This document shows, in pieces, positions 54,005 to 62,406 of a stretch of DNA of 64,000 nucleotides. The DNA is from Lewinella sp. IMCC34191 (GTDB lineage: Bacteria > Bacteroidota > Bacteroidia > Chitinophagales > Saprospiraceae), in contig NZ_QNQZ01000002.1 of NCBI RefSeq assembly GCF_003390935.1, forward strand, positions 186,001 through 250,000, written 5' to 3'. The first letter of the stretch is position 1. Each line of letters opens with the position of its first letter. A program made the position numbers and the translations under genes. Below the pieces are notes generated by a model, which made no database searches, had not been told where the DNA came from, and saw only the letters and a list, made by a program, of their open reading frames with translations.

Positions 54005-55333
54005 ATGAAGGCAATCGATCAGCTCCGCGAAGATCCTACACAGCGCGTCAAAATCGGCGTGACCGACCTCGACGGCGTTCTGCGCGCCAAGTATATTTCG
54101 GCGGAGAAATTATTGTCGGCTCTGGATAAGGGTTTCGGCTTCTGCAACGTCATCTTCGGGTGGGACATCGCCGACCAGGTGTATCCCGATCCGCTTCCCG
54201 ATCCGGGCTTTGCCGATGCCCTGGCCAGTATTGACCCCGATACGATCAGGCAAATCCCCTGGGAGGATGCCCTTCCCTTCTTCCTGGGTGACTTTCGCAA
54301 CGATGAAGGCGTTGCCGGGGCCGCCTGCCCCCGATCGCTGCTCCGCCGGATCGTACAAAGGGCGGAGGACCTCGGTTTTACGGCACGTTTCGGGCCCGAG
54401 TACGAGTGGTTCACCTACCGGGAAACGCCGGACTCGCTGACCCGACCGGCTCCCCCCCGCCCACTTACTCCGGGCATGTTCGGATATTCGGGGCTACGCA
54501 CGAGCCAACACGCCTCCTTTCACCGCGACCTGTTCGATCAGCTCCGGAGTTTCGGGGTACAACTCGAGGGATTGCATACGGAGACTGGTCCCGGCGTACT
54601 GGAGGCGGCCGTCAGCCACCGGCCGGCGCTGGAAGCCGCCGACCGGGCCGCGCTGCTGAAACTCGGCGTGAAGGAGATCAGCTACCGTCACGGATTCGTG
54701 AGCAGCTTCATGGCGAAGCCCTCGGCGAGTCTCCCGGGTTGCGGCGGGCACATGCACCAATCACTTTGGCGCGACGGCGAGAACGTCTTCTACGATCCCT
54801 CGGCGGAAGGGGGCATGAGTAAGTTGTTACGGCACTACATCGCCGGCCAGTTGCTCTTTCTACCGGATATCATGCCAATGTTTGCTCCGACCGTGAACAG
54901 CTACAAGCGGTATACGGAGGGATCCTGGGCCGCTACCCGCGCCAACTGGGGAGAAGAGAATCGGACCGTTGCTCTACGCTACATTCCGGGCGACGGAGCC
55001 GCTACCCGCCTGGAGACCCGAGTGCCGGGCGCGGATGCCAACCCCTACCTGGCGATTGCCGCGGTCCTGGCGGCGGGCCTCTACGGCATCGAGCACGAGC
55101 TGCCCCTGGAGATGGACGCGGTGCGGGGCAGCTCGTACGATCAGGCGATCGGGAACCGGCTACCGAAGCACCTGGGGCAGGCGGCGCAGGCCATGCGGCA
55201 GAGCGCACGGGTGAACAGCCTCTTCGGAGCGGCCTTTTGCGATCACTTCGTCCGTTCCCGCCTACTGGAGTGGGAACGCTTTCTGGGGGCGGTTACCGAC
55301 TGGGAGAAGGAGCGCTACTTCGAACAGATCTGA
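54005..55333 (+). CDS. Glutamine synthetase family protein (PuuA/GlnA-like)
   Basis: The 442-residue protein has both GS domains: the beta-grasp N-terminus (RVKIGVTDLDGVLRAKYI) and the catalytic barrel with GPEYEWFTY (metal-binding Glu), ETGPGVLEAAVSH, the ammonium/ATP-site GCGGHMHQSLW, the glutamate-binding APTVNSYKRYTEGSWAATRANWGEENRTVALRY and TRLETRVPGADANPYLAIAAVLAAG. Length and C-terminus lack the adenylylation loop of classical GSI-beta (NLYDLP), so it is closer to PuuA-like ligases, which may use other amines than ammonia. Monocistronic; the small basic gene downstream is on the other strand. Confidence 0.92.
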   Translation: MKAIDQLREDPTQRVKIGVTDLDGVLRAKYISAEKLLSALDKGFGFCNVIFGWDIADQVYPDPLPDPGFADALASIDPDTIRQIPWEDALPFFLGDFRNDEGVAGAACPRSLLRRIVQRAEDLGFTARFGPEYEWFTYRETPDSLTRPAPPRPLTPGMFGYSGLRTSQHASFHRDLFDQLRSFGVQLEGLHTETGPGVLEAAVSHRPALEAADRAALLKLGVKEISYRHGFVSSFMAKPSASLPGCGGHMHQSLWRDGENVFYDPSAEGGMSKLLRHYIAGQLLFLPDIMPMFAPTVNSYKRYTEGSWAATRANWGEENRTVALRYIPGDGAATRLETRVPGADANPYLAIAAVLAAGLYGIEHELPLEMDAVRGSSYDQAIGNRLPKHLGQAAQAMRQSARVNSLFGAAFCDHFVRSRLLEWERFLGAVTDWEKERYFEQI

Positions 55334-55693
55334 TCATCCGGACCCTGATTTCTTTTCGCTTGGTTTGGTCTTTTCCGCCGGAAGGCGGGCGGGTTCCCGG
55401 TAGCGAACCGAGGTGAAGGTGGACCGGCGCTGCCGCCGTTCGGCCCGCGGAATACGCCGTCGCTTGATCCGTTCGGACTGCCGGGCGGCTGCGTTGATGA
55501 CCAGCATTCGACCGGCGGCCAGGGGGTTCTTGCGGTGGGGGCCGTAAACGGTCATTCTTTTAATGCGCGCTAGTTCGGCTCGCTGGCTAGCCTGCTGGGC
55601 CGGCTCTGCTTGGGCGTGCTGGCCACGGGCAAGACTGGGCAGAATGGCAATAAGGGCAAAGAGAAATAATAAGGGTAACGGGTTTTCTCGCAT
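55334..55693 (-). CDS. Small basic exported protein of unknown function
   Basis: The 119-residue protein has a signal peptide (NPLPLLFLFALIAILPSLARGQ) followed by a strongly basic, Arg-rich body (SERIKRRRIPRAERRQRRS) with no recognisable domain. The ATG at 55693 places the signal at the terminus; longer frames start 22 residues earlier. It directly abuts the end of the GS-family gene and is divergent from the kinase-like gene. Small size and lack of homology cues keep confidence moderate. Confidence 0.55.
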   Translation of the reverse strand: MRENPLPLLFLFALIAILPSLARGQHAQAEPAQQASQRAELARIKRMTVYGPHRKNPLAAGRMLVINAAARQSERIKRRRIPRAERRQRRSTFTSVRYREPARLPAEKTKPSEKKSGSG

Positions 55694-55777
55694 GAAATCG
55701 ACTTTATAAAACTCAACCGAAGCTGATCGGACAAGTTTGCCATTCGCAGGGGCTATCAACTACCTTTACCGCCGATC

Positions 55778-56800
55778 ATGACAAACTATCAAAACATACT
55801 GCGGTACGCCTGGCGCGCCTACGACCACACCCGCGCGATTCGCAGCATCGAGGACATCAGTGCCAAGGTATCGACCAACCACGTCTTCAAACTCGTGATG
55901 GAGGACGGTAACGTGCTTATTGCTAAAGTAACGTACTTCGGTTCCTTCGAGGGCTTTGCCGAAGACCATACGATCATCAACGTGCTGGCCAACAACCTGC
56001 CGGTGCGCTACGCCAACTTCCTGAGCCGGGGACTGATGAAGGGCAACCAACTCTTCTTCCACCGGCACATCGACGAGGATCAGGACGCCTGGATCATCTT
56101 TTACCGACCGATCCAGATCCAGGAGAACCCACCCAAGCGCCTGACCGAAGACCAGGTAAGTCAACTGGGCCGGGAGATGGCGTATTTCCACCGCGACTGC
56201 ACCCTGGTGACCAACACCCTACCCCGTAGCGATCGCGACATGACGACCGACGTAACGGCCCTGGTGGCCTCGGCCCGCACGGATTACCCCGACCACTACG
56301 AGCTGATCGAGGAGCACTGCCGGCGCTTCCTGGAGAACACCTTCCGGATCAACGTCTACGGCTTTCAGAAAATTCCCGTGTTCGTCGACTGGAACATCGG
56401 CAACTTCAGCGTTGACCGCAACGGTCGGCTGGCCAGTCGGTGGGACTACGATTGGTTTCGGATATCGACACGGGTGGTCGACTTTTACTTCCTGAGTCGG
56501 GTGGTTAGCGAGATCGGCGATCGCAGCGCCTTCACCTACGAGGTCGACCGGCTGCTGGAGGATCGCTTTATGCTCTTTCTCAAATCCTACCACGACGTCT
56601 TTCCACTCACCCGCCCGGAGGTGCTGTTTATCAAGGAGGCCTACCGTTTTTTCCTGTTAAATTATGCCCTTCGCCTGGGGCGGTACTTCTTTCTTCCCTC
56701 CTTTGCCGATCAGTTGTCCCGTGATGTCCTCACGACGCACCTGCCGACCCTGGACGAGAAGTTTACCGTCGACAAGATTTTAGATACGCTCAGACTCTAA
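55778..56800 (+). CDS. APH-like phosphotransferase (kinase fold) of unknown substrate
   Basis: The 340-residue protein resembles aminoglycoside phosphotransferase/choline-kinase-type enzymes: NHVFKLVMEDGNVLIAKVTYFG (N-lobe with ATP-binding Lys), ELGREMAYFH-like helix LGREMAYFHRDC, the catalytic-loop equivalent FVDWNIGNFSVD (D, N in place of HxDxxxxN, His missing) and the metal-binding RWDYDWFRI. Lengths and order match, but the first catalytic motif departs from the consensus. It starts 9 nt after a TACCTTTA box and is followed 8 bp later by a HAD-IIA phosphatase gene, probably one operon. The substrate is unknown; the kinase/phosphatase pairing suggests small-molecule phosphate metabolism. 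Confidence 0.75.
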   Translation: MTNYQNILRYAWRAYDHTRAIRSIEDISAKVSTNHVFKLVMEDGNVLIAKVTYFGSFEGFAEDHTIINVLANNLPVRYANFLSRGLMKGNQLFFHRHIDEDQDAWIIFYRPIQIQENPPKRLTEDQVSQLGREMAYFHRDCTLVTNTLPRSDRDMTTDVTALVASARTDYPDHYELIEEHCRRFLENTFRINVYGFQKIPVFVDWNIGNFSVDRNGRLASRWDYDWFRISTRVVDFYFLSRVVSEIGDRSAFTYEVDRLLEDRFMLFLKSYHDVFPLTRPEVLFIKEAYRFFLLNYALRLGRYFFLPSFADQLSRDVLTTHLPTLDEKFTVDKILDTLRL

Positions 56801-56808
56801 TCCCCTCT

Positions 56809-57657
56809 ATGGACATTTCTTCCTTCGCCGATGTAGCCGAGCAATTCCCCGTAATTTTCTTCGACAGCTACGGCGTCCTGCGCAACCACCGCGGCCCCAT
56901 TCCCAACGCCATACAGACCGTGGAAAAGTTGATGGAAAGGGGCAAACACGTACGGGTACTGACCAATAACGCGGCGCGCAGCCCCCAGGCCGCCGCCGTT
57001 CGGATGGCGGACTATGGTATTCACTGCATCTCCGAAGACAAGATCATTACGAGTGGTGCGACGACCCGCCACTTCCTGGAACAAAAGGTAAAAAAGGGAA
57101 AGGTGGCCTATCTGGGCACGGCGGCTTCCGCGGAGTACATCATTGGCGCGGGCCTGGAGGCCATACCGATTTCGGCCGTCGATTTCGAGCGGCTAGACGA
57201 GATCGGGGCGGTAGCCTTCCTGGATGATGAGGGCTACGACATGAACGTCGACATCAATCTCCTCATCAACATTTTACGCAAGTGTCAGGTACCGGTGGTG
57301 GTGGCCAACACCGATCTTCTCTACCCTACCACGGCAAATGATGTCGCGCTGGCTACCGGCAGCATCGCCCGGCTCGCGGAGTACGTACTGGGCCGGAAGT
57401 TCGTCAAGTTTGGTAAGCCCGCCAGCCAGATGTTCCAGATGGCACTAGACAGCGTGGCACTGGAAATGCCAGAAGTCTGCCCCGCCGACATCCTGATGGT
57501 GGGCGACACCCTGCACACGGATATTTTAGGTGGGAACACCTATGGGGTTTCAACGGCCCTGGTGTTGAGTGGTAATACCCGCCCGGAAAGCGCCGAAACG
57601 GAAATCAAGTCATCGGGCATTATTCCGGACTTTGTATGTAAATCGGTAGGAGAATAA
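56809..57657 (+). CDS. HAD-superfamily class IIA (NagD-like) phosphatase
   Basis: The 282-residue protein has HAD motif I as FFDSYGVLRNHRG (Asp19 with Tyr21 where most HAD enzymes have Asp), motif II in VRVLTNNAARSP, a class IIA cap domain, the lysine motif in GRKFVKFGKPASQMF and motif IV in DILMVGDTLHTDILGGNTYG. A non-Asp residue two positions after the nucleophile also occurs in some HAD-IIA subfamilies (DVWGV type), so it may still be active with altered acid/base use. Follows the kinase-like gene by 8 bp and precedes a small gene by 13 bp. Confidence 0.92.
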   Translation: MDISSFADVAEQFPVIFFDSYGVLRNHRGPIPNAIQTVEKLMERGKHVRVLTNNAARSPQAAAVRMADYGIHCISEDKIITSGATTRHFLEQKVKKGKVAYLGTAASAEYIIGAGLEAIPISAVDFERLDEIGAVAFLDDEGYDMNVDINLLINILRKCQVPVVVANTDLLYPTTANDVALATGSIARLAEYVLGRKFVKFGKPASQMFQMALDSVALEMPEVCPADILMVGDTLHTDILGGNTYGVSTALVLSGNTRPESAETEIKSSGIIPDFVCKSVGE

Positions 57658-57670
57658 AAAGCAGTAGATC

Positions 57671-57928
57671 ATGGCATCATACGACGAAAAAGATCGCAAG
57701 GTCATCCGGCTCATTCGCAGCCAACTGGGGGAGGAATGGTCAGTGGCTAAGCCCCGCATCCTCGAGCAATTACCCGATGACTATGACCCGAAGGAACTGG
57801 GCAAATTCGTCGATGACCGGGATGAGCCGGGCATCCACATCAACGCTTGGGGGGTGGAACCGCGCTTCTATCCCCACCGGGATTCAAAGCGATTGCTGGA
57901 GTTTTACCGGATTCGCAGCCTGGAATAG
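57671..57928 (+). CDS. Small conserved-looking protein of unknown function, 85 aa
   Basis: The 85-residue protein begins MASYDEKDRKVIRLIRSQLGEEW, is charged and probably helical, with PDDYDPKELGKFVDD and HINAWGVEPRFYPHRD in the second half. No signal peptide and no membrane segment. It starts 13 bp after the HAD gene in the same direction, and its stop is followed at once by a repeat cluster, so it is the likely end of the kinase/HAD operon. I do not recognise the family. Confidence 0.6.
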   Translation: MASYDEKDRKVIRLIRSQLGEEWSVAKPRILEQLPDDYDPKELGKFVDDRDEPGIHINAWGVEPRFYPHRDSKRLLEFYRIRSLE

Positions 57929-58111
57929 ACATCAGATGTGTCAGGTCCGTCAAGGTTACAGACATCGGATGTGTCAGGTGTATCTACGCAGGCAAACCGG
58001 CCAAAACCGGAGTGAACGCGATTCACTCAGCTCCATATGAAGCGATTCTGGTACAGTTTAGCAAAAGCACATCGGATGTCTGACAAACTGTCAGACCTGA
58101 CACATCCGATG
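57928..58111. repeat. Cluster of GATGTGTCAGGT repeats, direct and inverted
   Basis: CATCAGATGTGTCAGGT at 57930-57946 and CATCGGATGTGTCAGGT at 57963-57979 are direct copies. An exact inverted copy of the second, ACCTGACACATCCGATG, lies at 58095-58111, giving 17-bp arms around 115 nt. A further ACATCGGATGTC palindrome is at 58069-58080 and CTGTCAGACCTGACA near 58089. The 200-bp gap before the convergent mutase gene consists mostly of this cluster. Confidence 0.75.
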
Positions 58112-58128
58112 CTTAAATAAATAGCTAG

Positions 58129-60180
58129 CTACCCCAGCATCATCGTCAATATCTCCTCCGCTGCGGCCGTGATGTTTGTTCCAGGCCCGAAGACGCCTAC
58201 GACGCCCTGCTCGTATAGAAAGTCGTAATCAGCGGGCGGAATGACGCCGCCGACGATGACGCGGATATCCGCAGCGTCTTCTTCCGCCAGTCTCTTGATG
58301 ACTTCCGGTACCAGCGTTTTATGGCCGGCAGCCAGCGAACTGATGCCCAGCAGGTGAACGTCGTTCTCTACGGCCTGCCGGACAGCTTCGTCCGGTGTCT
58401 GAAAAAGGGGGCCTACGTCGACATCAAAGCCTAGGTCCGCGAAGCCGCTGGCGATGACCTTGGCGCCGCGATCGTGGCCGTCCTGCCCCAGCTTGGCAAT
58501 GAGGATGCGGGGGCGGCGGCCGTTTTCTTTGGAGAAGCGATCGGATAACTTACGCACCTGCTGGAGTCTTTCTCCAGCGGAGTGACCGGCGTAGACGCCG
58601 CTAATTAGTTGGTGGCTGGCCCGGTAGCGGCCGAATACCTCTTCCAGCGCCGTGCTGATCTCACCCAGCGTAGCGCCGGCCCGGGCGGCATCCACCGAGG
58701 CGGCGAGTAGATTGCCGTCACCGGCTGCGGCTTCGGACAGGGCGGTCAGGGCGCGGTCCGTTTCCGATTGGTCTCGTTCGCGTTTGGTGCGCTCCAGGGT
58801 GGTAAGTTGCTCTTGGCGGACCCGGTCGTTGTCGACTTCCAGCAGCTCGAAGTCTGCGGCTTCCCGGTTCTGGTAGACGTTGACCGCTACGATCTGTTCC
58901 TTGCCGGTATCGATGGCCGCCTGCTTGCGCGCGGAGGCCTCCTCGATCCGCAGCTTCGGCAGGCCGGATTCGATGGCGCGCACCATCCCCCCAGCCTCGG
59001 CTACCTCGGCGATCAGTTGCCGCGCCTCGTCCATGAGCCGTCGCGTTTCCCCTTCCACGTCGAAGCTGCCCCCCCAGGGGTCGACCGCCTGCGTGATGCC
59101 GAGGTCATTTTGCAGATAGAGTTGGGTATCCCGGGCAATCTTGGCGCTGTAGTCGGTCGGCAGGGCGATCGCTTCGTCCAGCGCGTTGGTGTGCAGGCTC
59201 TGCGTCCCTCCGAAAACCGCGGCCATGGCTTCGATGCAGGTGCGGGCTACGTTGTTATAGGGGTCCTGCTCGGTGAGGCTGTAGCCGCTGGTCTGGCAGT
59301 GCGTCCGCAGCATCGAACTCTTCGGGTTCTTCGGCTTGAATTCGGCCATGAGCTCCGCCCAGAGCTGCCGGCCCGCCCGCAGCTTGGCGATCTCCGTGAA
59401 GTGCTTCATGCCGATCCCCCAGAAAAAGCTCAGGCGGGGGGCGAAGTCGTCGATGTCGAGGCCCGCCGCAATGCCGGCCCGTACGTAGGCCAGCCCGTCG
59501 GCGAGGGTGTACGCCAATTCCACCGCCGCGGGGGCCCCGGCTTCGTGCATGTGGTAGCCGCTGATGCTGATGCTGTTGAAGCGGGGCATATGCTGAGCCG
59601 TGTAAGCGAAGATGTCGGAGACGATCCGCATACTCGGGGCCGGCGGATAGATGTATGTATTGCGGACCATGAACTCCTTCAGAATGTCGTTCTGGATGGT
59701 GCCGCTCAGTTTTTCAGGAGCTACTCCCCTGCGCTCCGCCGCAACAATGTAAAAGGCCATGACCGGGAGCACCGCTCCGTTCATGGTCATGCTCACGGAC
59801 ATCTTATCCAGCGGGATCTGGTCGAACAGCCGCTCCATATCGGCTACGGTATCGATGGCTACGCCGGCCTTTCCCACGTCGCCGCGGACGCGGTCGTGGT
59901 CGCTGTCGTACCCCCGGTGGGTGGCTAGGTCAAAAGCAACGGATAACCCCCGCTGGCCGGCGGCCAGATTGCGGCGGTAGAAGGCGTTGGACTCCGCCGC
60001 CGTGCTAAAACCCGCGTACTGACGGATGGTCCAGGGGCGGCCGACGTACATGCTGGCGTAGGGCCCGCGCAGGTAGGGCGGGTAGCCGGCGACCGAAGTC
60101 AGCGGAAGTTGATCGCCCGGCAGGCGGGTTTTTCGCCCCAGGATGTGGTCGGGGCGCCGGGAAAATTGTGGTCGTTGCAT
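58129..60180 (-). CDS. scpA: Methylmalonyl-CoA mutase, large-subunit type
   Basis: The 683-residue enzyme interconverts succinyl-CoA and methylmalonyl-CoA with adenosylcobalamin. N-terminal substrate-domain motifs are [57 protein letters not shown] and the active-site [23 protein letters not shown]; the C-terminal B12 domain has [11 protein letters not shown] with lower axial ligand His569, [11 protein letters not shown] and GVFGPGTNI. Family members pair with a smaller beta subunit (mutA) in many Bacteroidota; that subunit is not adjacent. A dispersed motif copy lies within it. Confidence 0.96.
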   Translation of the reverse strand: MQRPQFSRRPDHILGRKTRLPGDQLPLTSVAGYPPYLRGPYASMYVGRPWTIRQYAGFSTAAESNAFYRRNLAAGQRGLSVAFDLATHRGYDSDHDRVRGDVGKAGVAIDTVADMERLFDQIPLDKMSVSMTMNGAVLPVMAFYIVAAERRGVAPEKLSGTIQNDILKEFMVRNTYIYPPAPSMRIVSDIFAYTAQHMPRFNSISISGYHMHEAGAPAAVELAYTLADGLAYVRAGIAAGLDIDDFAPRLSFFWGIGMKHFTEIAKLRAGRQLWAELMAEFKPKNPKSSMLRTHCQTSGYSLTEQDPYNNVARTCIEAMAAVFGGTQSLHTNALDEAIALPTDYSAKIARDTQLYLQNDLGITQAVDPWGGSFDVEGETRRLMDEARQLIAEVAEAGGMVRAIESGLPKLRIEEASARKQAAIDTGKEQIVAVNVYQNREAADFELLEVDNDRVRQEQLTTLERTKRERDQSETDRALTALSEAAAGDGNLLAASVDAARAGATLGEISTALEEVFGRYRASHQLISGVYAGHSAGERLQQVRKLSDRFSKENGRRPRILIAKLGQDGHDRGAKVIASGFADLGFDVDVGPLFQTPDEAVRQAVENDVHLLGISSLAAGHKTLVPEVIKRLAEEDAADIRVIVGGVIPPADYDFLYEQGVVGVFGPGTNITAAAEEILTMMLG
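59726..59742 (+). repeat. Dispersed motif, copy 11 (plus orientation, in scpA)
   Basis: CCCCTGCGCTCCGCCGC followed by AACA; the first two bases differ from the core. On the coding strand it encodes AAERRG, in a different reading phase from copies 1 and 5. Confidence 0.45.
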
Positions 60181-60266
60181 ACAGTCAGGGTGGCGGGTAA
60201 AATACGTAAATCGGCGGGGCGAACACTATCGGTCGTATCGGTATTGTATGAGCAAAGACGCCGCCC

Positions 60267-61190
60267 GTGCCCGAACAAACATTTATAAAACGTACGATCT
60301 CCTTCACCAAAGAGTTGTTCGCCAACTACGGCCAGGATGATGCCTTTACGCTGGGCGCGGCGCTGGCCTACTACACCGTCTTCAGCTTTGCTCCGCTGCT
60401 GGTGGTCGCCATCGCGATCGCGAGCTACTTTATGGGGGAAGACGCGGTCACCGGCCGGCTGTACGGGGAACTGAACGGCCTGCTCGGACCGGATGCCGCC
60501 AGCACCCTACAGGAAATCGTAAGTAATGCCTACTCCACCGGTGATAGCCTATGGGCCACGATATTGGGCATAGGCACCCTGCTCTTCACGGCCTCTACCG
60601 TATTTGCCACGCTGAAGATGAGCCTGAACCGGATCTGGCAGATCGAGGCGCGGCCCAGCAACAACGTTATGGGATTCATTGTAACCCGGCTCCTGAGTTT
60701 CAGCTTCGTGGTGGGGCTGGGTTTCTTGCTGATGATCACGCTGGTCGTCAACGCGCTGATCATCGGTTTCATGGACCAAATCGCCAGTTCCCTACCGGCG
60801 CTCGGCCCTGCGGTCCTGGCGATCACCAGTTGGGTGCTCTCCACGATTGTCACGGCGGTCATTTTTGCCCTGCTCTTCCGCTTCCTCCCCGACGGGAAGG
60901 CCCGCTGGAAGGACATCTGGGCGGGCGCCATCTTCACCGCCCTGCTTTTTGGGCTGGGCCGCTACCTGATCGGGCTGTATATCGGCAACTCGAACTTCGG
61001 CAACACCTACGGGGCCGCCGGGGCGCTAGTCACCCTACTGGTGTGGACCTTCTACAACAGCCTCATCCTCTTCCTGGGAGCCGAATTCACCTTCACCTGG
61101 GCGAAGCGCCGCGGCTTCCCCATACGCCCGGATCACAATGCCGTGCGCATCATTAAGGAGGTCCGGAAAGTGGACGGCATCAAGGTGTAG
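60267..61190 (+). CDS. YihY/virulence factor BrkB family membrane protein
   Basis: The 307-residue protein has six membrane segments and the YihY/BrkB pattern: DDAFTLGAALAYYTVFSFAPLLVVAIAIA, LLGPDAASTLQEIVSNAYS, LLFTASTVFATLKMSLNRIWQIE, a VTRLLSFSFVVGLGFLLMITL helix, RFLPDGKARWKDIWAGAIFTALLFGLGRYLIGLYIG and the final NTYGAAGALVTLLVWTFYNSLILFLGAEFTFTWA. No ATG is available in frame after the upstream stop, so the start is GTG at 60267. Divergent from scpA with an 86-bp gap. The family's role is unsettled. Confidence 0.92.
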   Translation: MPEQTFIKRTISFTKELFANYGQDDAFTLGAALAYYTVFSFAPLLVVAIAIASYFMGEDAVTGRLYGELNGLLGPDAASTLQEIVSNAYSTGDSLWATILGIGTLLFTASTVFATLKMSLNRIWQIEARPSNNVMGFIVTRLLSFSFVVGLGFLLMITLVVNALIIGFMDQIASSLPALGPAVLAITSWVLSTIVTAVIFALLFRFLPDGKARWKDIWAGAIFTALLFGLGRYLIGLYIGNSNFGNTYGAAGALVTLLVWTFYNSLILFLGAEFTFTWAKRRGFPIRPDHNAVRIIKEVRKVDGIKV

Positions 61191-61299
61191 CCGGTGCCGG
61201 AGCGGACGGCCAAATACCATGTGAGGAAATAAGACTACCTTACCTAAGGTATTTTGTATTTGTTTTTTGTCGAGCCTAGCCCCGCTTCAGAGACCCTTT

Positions 61300-62406
61300 G
61301 TGAACAACACACCCATCCAAGTTAGCAAAACCTATCTGCCTACCCGGCAGGATTATTATGAACTGCTTGAGTCAGTTTGGGATAACCATTGGGTGACGAA
61401 CAACGGTCCGCTAATCCGGCAACTTGAAGCTACGCTCACCGAGCGCTTTAGCGCCCCGCTAAAAGTGGTTTCTAACGGCACCGTAGCAATACAACTGGCT
61501 ATCCGGGCACTTGACCTGACCGGCTCCGTGATCACCACCCCCTACTCTTACGTAGCCACTACGAACACCTTACTCTGGGCGGATCTGACGCCGATCTTCG
61601 TCGACATCGAGCCGGAGTGGTTCTGCCTCAACCCCGACCTCATCGAGGAGGCTATCCGGCCGGACACCACGGCCATCCTGGCTACCCACGTTTACGGCTA
61701 CCCCTGTAATCACGAGGCACTGGCGGACATAGCCGAGCGGCACAACCTGAAACTGATCTACGATGCGGCTCACGCTTTCGACGTCGCGGTAGACGGCCAA
61801 AGCATTCTGACCTGGGGCGACATTTCCACCCTGAGCTTTCACGCTACCAAGGTCTTCCATACGATTGAGGGGGGTGCGGTCCTGTCCACCGATCCCGACA
61901 TCATCGAGCGGTTACAGCTTATGCGAAGCTTTGGCCACGCCGGCCGAGACTTTCTATCGCTGGGGATCAACGGTAAAAACAGCGAGTTTCACTGCGGTAT
62001 CGGTCTGCTCAATCTGGCGCGCCTGGAAGAGAATCGCGCGGCGCGGAAGCGAATCAGCGACCTTTACCGGGAGCTGCTATCGGAGATGCCGTTGAACTGC
62101 CTGGACCCGGCAAACTACCCGGGCCTCGACTACAACTACGCCTACTTTCCCGTCTTCTGCTGGGATAACGCCATGCGGGAAGAGTTCATCGCCAAGCTAA
62201 ACGCCGAGGAGATATACCCCCGCCGGTACTTCGAACCTTCCCTGAATCAATTGGATTTCCTTGCACCGGAGTTACGACGTTCCTGTCCGGTGTCGGAGCG
62301 GGCCGCCAGTACGGTCGTCTGCCTGCCGCTGTACCCCGATCTTCCCCTGGACGACGTTCGGCGGATCTGTAAGATCATCCGTAAAAATATCCTGCAGTGG
62401 TGGTGA
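61300..62406 (+). CDS. DegT/DnrJ/EryC1/StrS aminotransferase (sugar aminotransferase)
   Basis: The 368-residue PLP enzyme transaminates nucleotide-linked keto-sugars for surface polysaccharide building. Signatures are VSKTYLPTRQDYYELLESVWDNHWVTNNGPLI, VVSNGTVAIQLAIRAL, TPIFVDIEPEWF, ATHVYGYPCNHEAL, LIYDAAHAFDV and the lysine motif LSFHATKVFHTIEGGAV (internal aldimine Lys), with SFGHAG and NSEFHCGIGLLNL. The start is uncertain: GTG at 61300 gives five residues before the conserved IQVSKTYLP; a TTG at 61267 is longer. It overlaps the next gene by 4 bp (GTGA). First gene of the polysaccharide run. Confidence 0.93.
   Translation: MNNTPIQVSKTYLPTRQDYYELLESVWDNHWVTNNGPLIRQLEATLTERFSAPLKVVSNGTVAIQLAIRALDLTGSVITTPYSYVATTNTLLWADLTPIFVDIEPEWFCLNPDLIEEAIRPDTTAILATHVYGYPCNHEALADIAERHNLKLIYDAAHAFDVAVDGQSILTWGDISTLSFHATKVFHTIEGGAVLSTDPDIIERLQLMRSFGHAGRDFLSLGINGKNSEFHCGIGLLNLARLEENRAARKRISDLYRELLSEMPLNCLDPANYPGLDYNYAYFPVFCWDNAMREEFIAKLNAEEIYPRRYFEPSLNQLDFLAPELRRSCPVSERAASTVVCLPLYPDLPLDDVRRICKIIRKNILQWW

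Noticed and set aside
58768-59928. 386-codon open frame opposite scpA
   Set aside because: Antisense to a strongly conserved mutase, with composition-driven low stop density; no signal, domain or start-site evidence.
61234-61269. Promoter before the DegT gene from ACCTTACCTAAGGT and TATTTTG
   Set aside because: The box does not fit TAnnTTTG at the right spacing and the start codon itself is uncertain.
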